From assembly GCF_014174515.1 (NCBI RefSeq), contig NZ_JACJUG010000037.1:1-34262 (forward strand): a stretch of DNA of 34,262 nucleotides. Reading direction: 5' to 3'. The translations under genes and the position numbers were made by a program. The stretch comes from Mitsuaria sp. WAJ17. GTDB taxonomy: Bacteria; Pseudomonadota; Gammaproteobacteria; Burkholderiales; Burkholderiaceae_C. Shown piece after piece: positions 18,871 through 26,814 of the stretch. Positions within the stretch are counted from its first letter, which is position 1, and each line of letters opens with the position of its first letter. The notes below the pieces were generated by a model. That model did not search any database. It saw only the letters and a list, made by a program, of their open reading frames with translations, and had not been told where the DNA came from.

Positions 18871-19150
18871 CGCGGCTGGGCGAGCGGGCTGGAGGCCGCC
18901 GGCGTGCGCACCCGCCTGTCGCGCGGCCCCTTGCGCATCAATGATTCGGCTGCCGTACTGCAGGCCGTGGCGGAGGGCCATGGCATTGCGATGGCCCGCA
19001 GCGTGATGGCCAGCGACGGCCTGGCGGCAGGGCGGCTGGTCCGGCTCTTCTCGGCGGTCGAGTGCCGCTCGCGGCTGTCCTACTACATGGGGTCTACCGC
19101 GCCGAATGAGCCGGCCAGCTGCTGGAGGAGGCAGCCCGGCCGCTCGCTTG
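18871..19150 (+). pseudogene. C-terminal remnant of a LysR-family regulator (GcvA-like)
   Basis: GWASGLEAAGVRTRLSRGPL, then INDSAAVLQAVAEGHGIAMA and DGLAAGRLVRLF resemble the C-terminal part of the effector domain of LysR regulators of the GcvA type. After YYMG (about 19080-19092) the frame breaks; the usual ending (QLLEEAARPLA) continues in another frame from about 19116. The DNA-binding half is missing. Together with the SDR remnant this looks like what is left of a divergent SDR/LysR pair after a deletion across their shared promoter. Confidence 0.65.
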
Positions 19151-19173
19151 CGGGTCCGCCTTGGCGCGGGGGC

Positions 19174-19980
19174 TCAGCCCAGCTCGGCCAGGGCCACCGC
19201 CAGCATCTCGCTGATCGGTACCGGGCCGAAGCCGAACTCCCGGCGTGCCAGGTCCTGGAAGGCCGGCTCGGCGAGCTTGTCCCGCCAGCGCGCCCGCACG
19301 GCCGGGTCTGCCAGCCAGGCCTGCAGCACGGCCAGGAAGCCGGGCTCATCTTCCAGGAAGGCGTGCATGCTGCAGCTCGGCCCCCACCAGTTCCAGTAGG
19401 CAGACTGGACGAAATGCTGGCTGGACCGGATGTCATCGGACGCCACCCACCAGTCCAGCAGCGGCTGGACGGGCAGGCCGGCCAGATGCGTCATGGCCAG
19501 CACATCCAGCGGATCGTCCTCCGGCTTGGCCGATCGCGCCTGCCATTCATTGGGGCCGACCAGATTCTTGAAGTACGCCAGGGTGAATCGATGCAGGAGA
19601 TCCAGCGCCGTCGCGTCAAGCATGCTCTCCTGACACTGCCTCAGATCATCCAACGTGAGTTCGAGCGCGATGTGCGGCACCGCGCCTCGCGCCAGCAGGT
19701 CGAGGATGCGGGGCAGGAAGTACAGGAATTCCTCGCTCGAATGACCATCGAGCGAGGGGTCCATAAAGTACGAGTAGAAGAGCCTGGCGCTCACTTCGCG
19801 CAGCGGCAGCGGGCACATCAGGGCCTCGAACTCGTGGTCCCGCCAAGGCCCGCCATGGTTGCGCAACCGCTCCGGACGGGGCAGGGCGCCAAAGACCTGG
19901 TAGGCCTGTTCCGCGGCCTCGGCCATGGCTTGCTGGTACGGATTCAGGGGATGGGGCGAGCGAGTGAGTGAGTCAGGCAT
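19174..19980 (-). CDS. Unrecognised protein, intact
   Basis: 268 residues from the ATG at 19980 (MPDSLTRSPHPLNPYQQAMA). An open frame extends further upstream, but that part overlaps the rtcA remnant and is not credible. No signal peptide or membrane segment. Mostly helical and rich in aromatic and acidic residues: RLFYSYFMDPSLDGHSSEEF, LYFLPRILDLLARGAVPH and SAYWNWWGPSCSMHAFLEDE. The xxFLPRILDLLA pattern near the middle resembles some small cytoplasmic proteins found as immunity or stress partners, but this is a weak impression. It is surrounded by gene remnants yet its frame is undamaged, which suggests it is kept under selection. Confidence 0.6.
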   Translation of the reverse strand: MPDSLTRSPHPLNPYQQAMAEAAEQAYQVFGALPRPERLRNHGGPWRDHEFEALMCPLPLREVSARLFYSYFMDPSLDGHSSEEFLYFLPRILDLLARGAVPHIALELTLDDLRQCQESMLDATALDLLHRFTLAYFKNLVGPNEWQARSAKPEDDPLDVLAMTHLAGLPVQPLLDWWVASDDIRSSQHFVQSAYWNWWGPSCSMHAFLEDEPGFLAVLQAWLADPAVRARWRDKLAEPAFQDLARREFGFGPVPISEMLAVALAELG

Positions 19981-20013
19981 GTGAGGGCAGGCGGTGCGCT
20001 GCGCGATTGTCCA

Positions 20014-20150
20014 CGCGCCGGCCGCGGTGTGCGGTGCGCAGATGCTAGGCGCCGAGCTGACGCCACCTGCGGGTGCGCCATCAATGTGATCGAGCACTTC
20101 AAGCAGTTGCGCTTCTCGACGGAGGCTGCGGGGCAGGCCTGGAGGGTGGG
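20014..20150 (+). pseudogene. Remnant of a second rtcA (N- and C-terminal pieces joined)
   Basis: 20020-20058 matches 17897-17935 of the intact rtcA at 37 of 39 positions; the codons encode AAVCGAQMLGAEL. About 20 bp later, in a different frame, INVIEHFKQLRFSTEAAGQA (from 20080) followed by WRV resembles the intact C-terminus NFEVIERFLPVRFSATPFGH with later AWQV. About 250 central codons are missing and the frame is broken. It is therefore a deleted, diverged paralogue. It points to duplication of, or recombination around, the RNA-repair operon's 3' end. Confidence 0.65.
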
Positions 20151-20257
20151 GGGGCCGGCACCTGCAGTGAGGCGCTGCCCCCGTCCTCCCCGGGCCCAGG
20201 GGCTTCAGGATCCGCGGGTCGGCCAGGGCCCCGGAACGTGACGGCCCCACGGTCGGT

Positions 20258-21469
20258 TCAGTGGCTCACTGAGAGCTCGCCCTCGACCCGCCTGCACAGC
20301 TCATGCACGCTGCCCACCCCCAGGGCGCGATAGATCTTGCGGATGTGATCCACCACTGTGCTGTGGGCCACGCCCTGGAGCTGGGCGATGCCCGCCGGGC
20401 CATGCCCCTGGCACAGCGCCGCGCAGACCTGCAGCTGGCCCGCGGTGAGGGGGAGCTGGCGCAGGGCGCGATGCAGGGCCACGGCATGAGGTTCCAGGCG
20501 CCTCAGAGTGACGAGGGTGGTGGGGCAGCCCGGGCAGTCCCTCGCCCCCTGCAGGGCACGGGCCTCGGCGATGAAGCGGCCGTGGGCATTGATCAGGGTC
20601 AGCGAGCGGCCTCGGCCGACGGGTGGCAGGTCGGATGCGAAGACGCGCCTCAGCGCGGCCTCCATCCCGGCGCGACCGTCCGCCAGCGTGTCGATGGTCA
20701 GCCCGCCGGTGGCCAGCAGCAGCAGGCGTGCCGCGCCGGCCGTGGCACTGAGCAGCTGGCCTTGGGCATCCAGCAGCAGGGTCTCCGCCTGTTCTGGCGC
20801 GGGGAGGTAGCGCGGCGCGGCGCCTGGCACGGGGCCTGCCGGGGGCGGGACGGCAGCGGCATCCCGGGGCCTGCATGGCGACATGAGGGGCTGTGACGCC
20901 ATGCCTGCCTGCAGGCCTCGCGCCACCCAGGGGAGCACGGCGGCCAAGGCCTGCTCCTCGTCGGCGCTGAAGGGCGCGTCCTCGGGGCCTCGGTACAGCA
21001 CCAAGCTGCCCAGCAGCTGGCCCCTGGCATCGCGCACCACGCCCTCGATGCGGCTGTGCAGGCCCTGGGGCTTCCAGATCTCTTGGTACAGGGCCGAGTT
21101 GTAGAACGCGGGCGTCATCAGCGGACGGGCGCTGCGCACGCCGCCCGGCGTCAGGGCCAGGGACTGGAAGGCCGGCATGCAGTCCGCCTCGCGACGGTTG
21201 TGGAAGTGCTCGAAGTAGTGCTGCGCAATGCCATCGTCCACCGGGCCTTCGACGTAATAGTGCAACAGGCGGCCTTGGGCGTCCGTGTGGTCGAAGAGGT
21301 TGCGGGCACTGGGGATGACCTCGTGCAAGGCCTCCAACAGGGCGGGAATGAAGTCCCCCGGCGCCAGCCCCGCGCCCAGCAGGGCCGGAAGCTGGGCCAG
21401 GCGTCGCTTGGAGACGTTATGGCTGCGCAGCATGGGCGTCATGGTGAAGCGGCTGTCAATCAACAGCAT
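20258..21469 (-). CDS. LuxR-type transcriptional regulator
   Basis: About 403 residues. The C-terminal 60 (LPLTAGQLQVCAALCQGHGP ... HSTVVDHIRKIYRALGVGSV) form a LuxR/GerE helix-turn-helix with the usual TVxxHxxxIYxxLGV recognition helix. The N-terminal half (GDFIPALLEALHEVIPSARN, GSLVLYRGPEDAPFSADEEQ) reads like a GAF/PAS-type sensor, and a middle PAS-like segment is possible (TLLLDAQGQLLSATAGAARL). There is no receiver domain, so it is not a response regulator. The start is uncertain: ATGs at 21529, 21469, 21442 and 21433 are in frame and none has a strong Shine-Dalgarno. Its targets are unknown; it is divergent from the two-gene unit at 21595. Confidence 0.8.
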   Translation of the reverse strand: MLLIDSRFTMTPMLRSHNVSKRRLAQLPALLGAGLAPGDFIPALLEALHEVIPSARNLFDHTDAQGRLLHYYVEGPVDDGIAQHYFEHFHNRREADCMPAFQSLALTPGGVRSARPLMTPAFYNSALYQEIWKPQGLHSRIEGVVRDARGQLLGSLVLYRGPEDAPFSADEEQALAAVLPWVARGLQAGMASQPLMSPCRPRDAAAVPPPAGPVPGAAPRYLPAPEQAETLLLDAQGQLLSATAGAARLLLLATGGLTIDTLADGRAGMEAALRRVFASDLPPVGRGRSLTLINAHGRFIAEARALQGARDCPGCPTTLVTLRRLEPHAVALHRALRQLPLTAGQLQVCAALCQGHGPAGIAQLQGVAHSTVVDHIRKIYRALGVGSVHELCRRVEGELSVSH

Positions 21470-21594
21470 CCCACAAGCTGATGACGCCGGCTCGACAACT
21501 TCGTGCCTTGAACCAGCGTTTGCCCTCAACCCATGGGGCGCCGGCCGGTCGCAGACCCAGCATATTGGAGACGTCCACTTACAGGGAGAACGTG

Positions 21595-22089
21595 ATGTCT
21601 CTGACTCTTGAATCAGCCAGCTTTGACAAGGTCGAACTGGGCGTCAGCGGCGCCCGAACCGATGACGGCCGGGCCCTGTCCATCCTGTTCACCGGCCTGG
21701 AAGCCGCCAGCCAGCCGGACGACCAGGACGCCACTCCCCAGGCCGTGCGTGCCGATGGCCGGGTGCGTTGCCGCGGAACGGGCTGGGTCAGCGTGCAGGT
21801 GCGTGGGGGCAGCCAGATCGGCGGCCCCCGCGGGCTGGCGCACGTGATGGTCTGGGCCAATGGCCGTCGCATTGCCTTGATGCCGGACTCGCCCGAGGAG
21901 CCGCTGGCCGGAGCAACCACAGCCCGCATCGGAGCGGACGGCGAGCTGCGCCTGTCCCTGACCCTGCTGGCCCAGCGTGATTTGGCCGAGGCCAGCTCGG
22001 GCGCCATGTGCTGGGTGGATTCCATCGATGTGCAGGTGCTGGAGCCGATCCCGAGGTCCGCCCCGCAGCAGAGGGTGACGCCCCGTTGA
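21595..22089 (+). CDS. Unrecognised protein, first gene of a two-gene unit
   Basis: 164 residues from the ATG at 21595, which follows AGGGAGAAC. No signal peptide, membrane segment or cysteine-rich region. The sequence is beta-rich (LTLESASFDKVELGV, ALSILFTGLEAASQ, GWVSVQVRGGSQ, AHVMVWANGRRIALMPD). It looks like a compact beta-sandwich, but no family is recognised. The downstream lipoprotein gene begins 62 bp later on the same strand, so co-transcription is likely. Confidence 0.6.
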   Translation: MSLTLESASFDKVELGVSGARTDDGRALSILFTGLEAASQPDDQDATPQAVRADGRVRCRGTGWVSVQVRGGSQIGGPRGLAHVMVWANGRRIALMPDSPEEPLAGATTARIGADGELRLSLTLLAQRDLAEASSGAMCWVDSIDVQVLEPIPRSAPQQRVTPR

Positions 22090-22151
22090 ACCAGGCTACG
22101 GCGGGCGAGGGCGCCGGGCCGCGTCACGCCACTATTCAGGGAGCGATACGC

Positions 22152-23729
22152 ATGAACACCACCACAACCACAACCCTCACAACCACCCTGCGGACGACGC
22201 CAGTCCGCGCACGGTCCTGGCGCTGGCTACGACTGGGCTGCGTCACGCTGGGGGCCTCGGCCCTGGGGGCCTGCAGCAGCATTGGCCAGTACACGCGGGA
22301 AACCAATGGCTTTGACGCCGCCGGGGCGTTCCAGCTCACCGACCGCAACGTGGTCGAGCCGGTGGACCTGGGCTATCTGCTGCTGCGCTATGCCCCCGCA
22401 CCAGAGTTGCGGGATGACGTGTGTTCGCAGCAGGCGGAGATGACGCCCAGATGGGCTCGTGGCGGCGTCGCGGACGACCAGCAGCTTGAAGGGGGTGAAT
22501 TCGCCAGCCAGGACCGCACGCGCCTGGATCGCTCGGTCCGCTACTTCGCCTGCAGGGTGGAGCGAGCCACCGAAGACCAGCGCAGACAGGCCCGCAATGC
22601 CATGCAGGAGCGCCTGCTCGCATCGTCCGAGCAGCGCTGCTCGGCGTTCAAGATCGGCTTGCAACGCAGCTTTTCCCGCACCAACTTCGGCCTGGGTATC
22701 CTGACGACCATGGCCGGCACGGCCGGCGCGCTTGTGAGCTCGGTCGGTGCGGCTCGCAACTGGGCAGGCACCGCGGCCATCTCCAGTGGGGCACGGGCGG
22801 AATACAACCAGGACTTCTTCTCCAACCTGGCCGCGCACGTGGTGATCGAGAGCATCGACAAGCGCCGCCGGGATGTCTACCAGCAGATCCAGCATGCAGG
22901 CCAGGCCAAGGCCTACGCCGACTACCCCGTTGAAGCGGCCATCAAGGACGCCATGTACTACCACGGGCAGTGCTCCGTGGCCGCGGGTTTTCAGCAGGCG
23001 GCCGATGCGATCCGCCTTTTCGACGACCCCGGGCTCAACACCGGCATGAGCATGATCGCGAAGCTGAAGGCGGCCAACCAGTTGATGCTGAGTCAGGACG
23101 TGTCCGCAGACGAGCTGCTCAAGAGGAGCAAGGCCCTCATGGAGCACATGCCCAAGCTGGCGGGATCGCAGCTCAGCGGGGGCAAGCCGTCTGGCGATCC
23201 AGCGGCGCTGCCCATGCTCAACCTGGCTCTTGCAAGCCTGGCCGCCGCCGTGGACGAGATGAAGGGCACGGTCCAGCAGTTCAGGGAACGAAGGCCCGCC
23301 TCGGCCCCCGGCGAGGATGAGATGGGAATCAAGGCCGTCGATTTCAGCGCCACCGGCCTGCCCGCCGCACTGCCCGCGGCATGCCGCCAGGCCGCGGCGA
23401 TGCTGGTTGCTAGCGAGCAGTCCAGTGCTGCCGCGGCCCTTGTCGAACCTGATGCCGGCAAGCGCAGCGGCCTGCTGGGCGATGCAGCCAAGGCCGGTCG
23501 GCAGTCCCAGCTGATCGCGGAACAGGCGCAGACGCTGGCATTGGCCTACAGGGCCAGGGTCGGCGACAGCATCGCCGGCTGGACAGTCAGCTATGCCAAG
23601 GCGGTGGATCCCAAGAACGCCAAGGCCAGGGATGCTGCTGCCGAGTTGAAATCCGCCCTTGGCCAGCTGCCGAATTTGGCCGGTGATGCAGGCCTGGCCT
23701 CGCTCAAGAAGCTGTGCGCCGGCAGCTGA
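22152..23729 (+). CDS. Large lipoprotein of unknown function
   Basis: 525 residues from the ATG at 22152 (CAGGGAGCG upstream). After a Thr-rich start and a basic stretch (RARSWRWLRLG) comes a hydrophobic segment ending in the lipobox LGAC, with the lipidated Cys near residue 38. It should be anchored in the inner or outer membrane, facing the periplasm. The body is helical, with FKIGLQRSFSRTNFGLGILT, a short hydrophobic stretch TTMAGTAGALVSSVGAA and several coiled-coil-like segments. Four further Cys are spread through the protein. The long N-terminus before the hydrophobic core is unusual but compatible with export. No family recognised. Confidence 0.75.
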   Translation: MNTTTTTTLTTTLRTTPVRARSWRWLRLGCVTLGASALGACSSIGQYTRETNGFDAAGAFQLTDRNVVEPVDLGYLLLRYAPAPELRDDVCSQQAEMTPRWARGGVADDQQLEGGEFASQDRTRLDRSVRYFACRVERATEDQRRQARNAMQERLLASSEQRCSAFKIGLQRSFSRTNFGLGILTTMAGTAGALVSSVGAARNWAGTAAISSGARAEYNQDFFSNLAAHVVIESIDKRRRDVYQQIQHAGQAKAYADYPVEAAIKDAMYYHGQCSVAAGFQQAADAIRLFDDPGLNTGMSMIAKLKAANQLMLSQDVSADELLKRSKALMEHMPKLAGSQLSGGKPSGDPAALPMLNLALASLAAAVDEMKGTVQQFRERRPASAPGEDEMGIKAVDFSATGLPAALPAACRQAAAMLVASEQSSAAAALVEPDAGKRSGLLGDAAKAGRQSQLIAEQAQTLALAYRARVGDSIAGWTVSYAKAVDPKNAKARDAAAELKSALGQLPNLAGDAGLASLKKLCAGS

Positions 23730-23750
23730 AACGCCAGGCAGCGTGCGGGC

Positions 23751-24161
23751 TCAAGTGAGGGGAATCTGCGCATCCTCCCGCGTGTTCACCTCGATCACCA
23801 GCCCGCCCGGCGCCTCGCAGAAGAAGCGCGTGCCCCGCATCGCGTGGTGCAGGGTCTGGGTGAAGCGAAGGCCCTGGGCGGTGAGGCGCTCGGAGAGATC
23901 GACCACGGCCTGGCGGGTCGGCAGCTCGAAGCCGATGTGGAAGTTGTGGGGCCAGGCGATGGCGCCGAGGCCATGGAGGCGGCCGTCCTCGATGACGATG
24001 TCGAAGTCCTGGTGCTTGAGGAAGTTGACGGCGCCCATGCGGTGCACGGTGCAGCCCAGCTGCTGCTCGAAGAATCGAGTGGTGGCCTCGAGGTCGGGCG
24101 AGGGGAAGCTGAGGTGGTTCAGGGTCATGGTGGCGGGGCGCTGGCGGGTCGGGTGCGGCAT
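23751..24161 (-). CDS. VOC-family (glyoxalase/bleomycin-resistance fold) protein
   Basis: 136 residues. Two beta-alpha-beta-beta-beta modules are readable: MTLNHLSFPSPDLEATTRFF with YEQQ-like helix and KHQDFDIVIEDG, then HNFHIGFELPTRQAVVDLSE with RGTRFFCEAPGGLVIEVNTR. The first His (LNHLSF), the second His (FHIGFEL) and the terminal Glu (LVIEV) match metal-ligand positions of the superfamily. The start at 24161 is supported by GGAG 6 nt upstream; an internal ATG at 24128 would give a more typical N-terminus. It lies downstream of a tetR gene on the same strand, which may control it. Substrate unknown. Confidence 0.85.
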   Translation of the reverse strand: MPHPTRQRPATMTLNHLSFPSPDLEATTRFFEQQLGCTVHRMGAVNFLKHQDFDIVIEDGRLHGLGAIAWPHNFHIGFELPTRQAVVDLSERLTAQGLRFTQTLHHAMRGTRFFCEAPGGLVIEVNTREDAQIPLT

Positions 24162-24264
24162 GGAAGCTCCGTGCGTTGAAAGGTCCGCTCATGCTAGGGA
24201 GCAGGCCCCTGCCTCGGTACTCGCATTCACACTGCGCGGGGCAGACCGGCGGAACCCGGCGGAA

Positions 24265-24930
24265 TCAGGTCGGTCCGGGGCCGGCCCGCATGCCCGACTC
24301 GCATTCACGGCCTTGCCCGCCCGGTGCCGCGGACGCGGCCTGATTCAGGTAGCCGAAGACCGCCGCCTCCACGCGGCGCTGCAGGTGCGCCAGATCGGTC
24401 TCCCGTCGCTCGCCCGCGCCATCCACCAGGCCGCGGATCAGGGCGGCGACATCGGCAGCGGCGAGGGCGGCGTCCGCCTGCCGCGGCAGGCCCGGGCGCT
24501 GCAGCAGCGTGCCGATCAGCTGGCCGAAGCGCCCCTTGTCCAGATGGGCTCGCAGCTCGGGCCGCCCCTCCTGCTCGTCGAGCAGCCGGGCCAGCTCGGC
24601 ACGCTCTAGCTGCTGGCGTACGGACGCCCGGATCAGGTGACGCAGGGCGGCGGGGCCGTCTGGCACCTCCAGCGCGGCCATGGCATCGGCCTCGAAGCGG
24701 GCGGCCTCGCGTTCCAGCAGGGCCAGGGTCAGGGCGTCCTTGGACGGAAAGTACTGGTACAGCGAACCGATACCTACGCCCGCGCGCTCGGCCACTGCAT
24801 TGGTGTTGAAACCCTCCAGCCCCTGCGTCTCCAGGACCTGAGCCGCGGCCTCCAGGAGGCTGGCAACGGTCAGCTGCGAACGGCGCTGGCGCGGGGACTT
24901 GCGAGGAAGCAGGGGCGGTGTGGAGCTCAT
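24265..24930 (-). CDS. TetR-family transcriptional regulator
   Basis: 221 residues. The N-terminal helix-turn-helix is textbook: SPRQRRSQLTVASLLEAAAQ, then GLEGFNTNAVAERAGVGIGS and LYQYFPSKDALTLALLER. The C-terminal ligand domain is helical and variable. Such proteins repress nearby genes until a small molecule binds. The next gene on the same strand is the VOC protein, 103 bp downstream. The region to the right (24931-25215) could hold its operator, but I see no clear palindrome close to its start. Confidence 0.9.
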   Translation of the reverse strand: MSSTPPLLPRKSPRQRRSQLTVASLLEAAAQVLETQGLEGFNTNAVAERAGVGIGSLYQYFPSKDALTLALLEREAARFEADAMAALEVPDGPAALRHLIRASVRQQLERAELARLLDEQEGRPELRAHLDKGRFGQLIGTLLQRPGLPRQADAALAAADVAALIRGLVDGAGERRETDLAHLQRRVEAAVFGYLNQAASAAPGGQGRECESGMRAGPGPT

Positions 24931-25078
24931 GAGGGCAGCGGAAAAAGGGGCCGTTCGCAGTCTAGAGCGAGCTGGCGCTGCACAGCCCTGCGTGGCCGCC
25001 CTGATGCCAGCGCTTGCCTAAGGCAGGGACCGCGCAGCCTGCGCAGTGGTTCGCTGTGGGAACCCCGCACCCTGGCAT

Positions 25079-25120
25079 CCCCCTAGGTTGGCGCGCACTC
25101 CGGGCCAGGCCTCCCTAGGT
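25079..25120. promoter_or_regulatory. Paired CCCTAGGT sites before the radical SAM unit
   Basis: CCCTAGGT occurs at 25081-25088 and 25113-25120, exactly 32 bp apart (three helical turns), about 100-130 bp before the gene at 25216. The CCTAGG core is a six-base palindrome. The spacing on one DNA face suggests paired activator binding. The rest of 24931-25215 holds no gene I can support. Confidence 0.4.
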
Positions 25121-25215
25121 CGTGGGCTGCTTCGCGGCGGGCGACTCCTAGAGTTTGAAGGCCAAGCCGCGCGTCCTGTGCGGCCGCCTTTGCCCCTCAT
25201 CAAGGGAGTCCCACC

Positions 25216-25617
25216 ATGAACATAGACAAGCAACGCGGTTCGGAAAAGCTGCTGGCCGCCTGGAAGGCCCGCCAGTTGACCGAGGAGTCCGTGCGCGAGA
25301 TCGCACAGGCGATGGACAAGTCGCCGGCCCGCATCGAGGAAGCCACGGTCTACGGCGGCGCCAACGCCACTGGCATGCGGCTCTCGCTCAGCTACGCGGG
25401 TGATGACGTGCCCATGTGCGGCAACGACTTGCTGTTCTGGCTCAAGTGGCACCGTATGCATGGCGGCGAGGTCAAGCCGCCGCGCATCCTGATCGATGGC
25501 ACGCCCTGGCCGGACCTGATCCGCATGCAGCTGGACTTCGGCCATGTGGTGCAGCCCGGCAATGTGTTGGAAGGCGGCATCTCGCATCTCGGCCTGCGCG
25601 GAGCCGTGGGTGGCTGA
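25216..25617 (+). CDS. Small protein coupled to a radical SAM enzyme; possible substrate
   Basis: 133 residues from the ATG at 25216 (AAGGGAG upstream). An N-terminal helical region (SEKLLAAWKARQLTEESVRE, IAQAMDKSPARIEEATVYGG) is followed by a region rich in Asp, Trp, Met and Gly. That region includes GDDVPMCGNDLLFWLKWHRM and ILIDGTPWPDLIRMQLDFGH, with a Gly-rich tail. One Cys only. The stop overlaps the start of the radical SAM gene by 8 nt (GTGGCTGA), so translation is coupled. A helical leader plus a variable core next to a radical SAM enzyme is how a peptide or protein substrate would look, but I do not recognise the family. It might instead be a recognition or partner subunit. Confidence 0.65.
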   Translation: MNIDKQRGSEKLLAAWKARQLTEESVREIAQAMDKSPARIEEATVYGGANATGMRLSLSYAGDDVPMCGNDLLFWLKWHRMHGGEVKPPRILIDGTPWPDLIRMQLDFGHVVQPGNVLEGGISHLGLRGAVGG

Positions 25618-26776
25618 GGGCTTTGCCTCCTGGACAGCACCGGGCGCCATCGTGCGCCCGGTGCTGCAGCAGGGCTGTGCCGGGCCCACGGGCGTGGCGC
25701 CCATCATCCAGCTGCATCCCACACGCCTGTGCAACTTGGCCTGTGCGCACTGCTACACCGCGTCCGGACCGAAGGAAAGGCAGCAGCTTCCATTGGCCCT
25801 GCTGTGCGCGGTGCTCGATGACGCCGCAGCGCTGGGCTACCGGCAGCTGGCGGTGTCCGGCGGCGAGCCCCTGCTCTACGAGGATCTGCCGGGCCTGCTG
25901 CTGCATGCCCGCCGGCTCGGGCTGCTGACCAGTCTTACCAGCAATGGCCTGCTGCTGAGCCCGCGTCGCTGGGCCGCCATCGCGCCGCTGCTGGACCGGC
26001 TGGCCATCTCCGTCGATGGTCGCGAGGCCACGCACGATGCGCTGCGCGGCCAGCCCGGTGCGCTGGCCCGCACTCTGCACCTGCTGGCGCAGCCCCGCGC
26101 CACGGGCACGCCCTTCGGCTTCATCTTCACGCTGACCCAGCACAACGTCGATGAACTGGAGGACGTCGTGGGGTTGGCCGCCGCGCACGGCGCGCAGAGC
26201 GTGCAGGTGCATCCGCTGACGCTGCACGGGCGCGCCCGGGACACGCTGCTGGGCGCGCGGCCCGACGGTCAGGAGCTGCTGGCCGCCATCGTTGAGGCCC
26301 AGCGGCTGGCGCAGGCGCTGCAGACGCGCAGCGGTGTGCGGGTGCAGGTGGACGCTCTGAGCCAGGACCAGATCCGCGCCCATCGCGATCGCCTGGTGCC
26401 TGCCTGGCCGGCGTCCGCGCTGACGACCCTGGCACCTGTGCTGGTGCTGCAGTCGGATGGGCAGGTGCTGCCGCTGACGCACGAGCTGCCGCCTGCGCTG
26501 TGGCTGGGCTCGGTGCATGAGATGACGCTCAAGGCTCTGACGGCGCGCTGGCTGCACAGCAGTGCCAGCCGGCGCCTGGTGGAGGCCCTGGAGCGTACCT
26601 GGCAGGCGCTGGCCGAGGGCATGGCGCCAGCGGCCTACTGGTATGACGAGGTCGCGGCGCGCGCGCGGCCGGCCGACCCGCCCTTGACCGTGTCGGTGTC
26701 CGTCCCCGTGCCGCTGCTGCCCTCCAGAGGCCTGGCCGCGCGAGGGCCGGTCCTCGCACAAGGTGCGCGACAGTAG
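25610..26776 (+). CDS. Radical SAM enzyme with cysteine-free C-terminal domain
   Basis: 388 residues from the GTG at 25610, which has GGAG 6 nt upstream and overlaps the previous gene's stop. The [4Fe-4S]/SAM motif is CNLACAHC (Cys41, 45, 48). The typical GGEPLLY motif (AVSGGEPLLYEDL) and the barrel strands LTSLTSNGLLLS and RLAISVDGREATHDALRG follow. This is the peptide-modifying / PqqE-MoaA-like branch. In the position where SPASM domains carry auxiliary-cluster cysteines (LVLQSDGQVLPL ... LGSVHE) there are none at all. So either it lacks auxiliary clusters or the domain binds something else. A role in modifying the neighbouring small protein is an inference from coupling. Confidence 0.85.
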   Translation: MAEGFASWTAPGAIVRPVLQQGCAGPTGVAPIIQLHPTRLCNLACAHCYTASGPKERQQLPLALLCAVLDDAAALGYRQLAVSGGEPLLYEDLPGLLLHARRLGLLTSLTSNGLLLSPRRWAAIAPLLDRLAISVDGREATHDALRGQPGALARTLHLLAQPRATGTPFGFIFTLTQHNVDELEDVVGLAAAHGAQSVQVHPLTLHGRARDTLLGARPDGQELLAAIVEAQRLAQALQTRSGVRVQVDALSQDQIRAHRDRLVPAWPASALTTLAPVLVLQSDGQVLPLTHELPPALWLGSVHEMTLKALTARWLHSSASRRLVEALERTWQALAEGMAPAAYWYDEVAARARPADPPLTVSVSVPVPLLPSRGLAARGPVLAQGARQ

Positions 26777-26814
26777 GCTGAGGCGCCGGAACGAGGCCCG
26801 CGTCGGCGCGGTGC

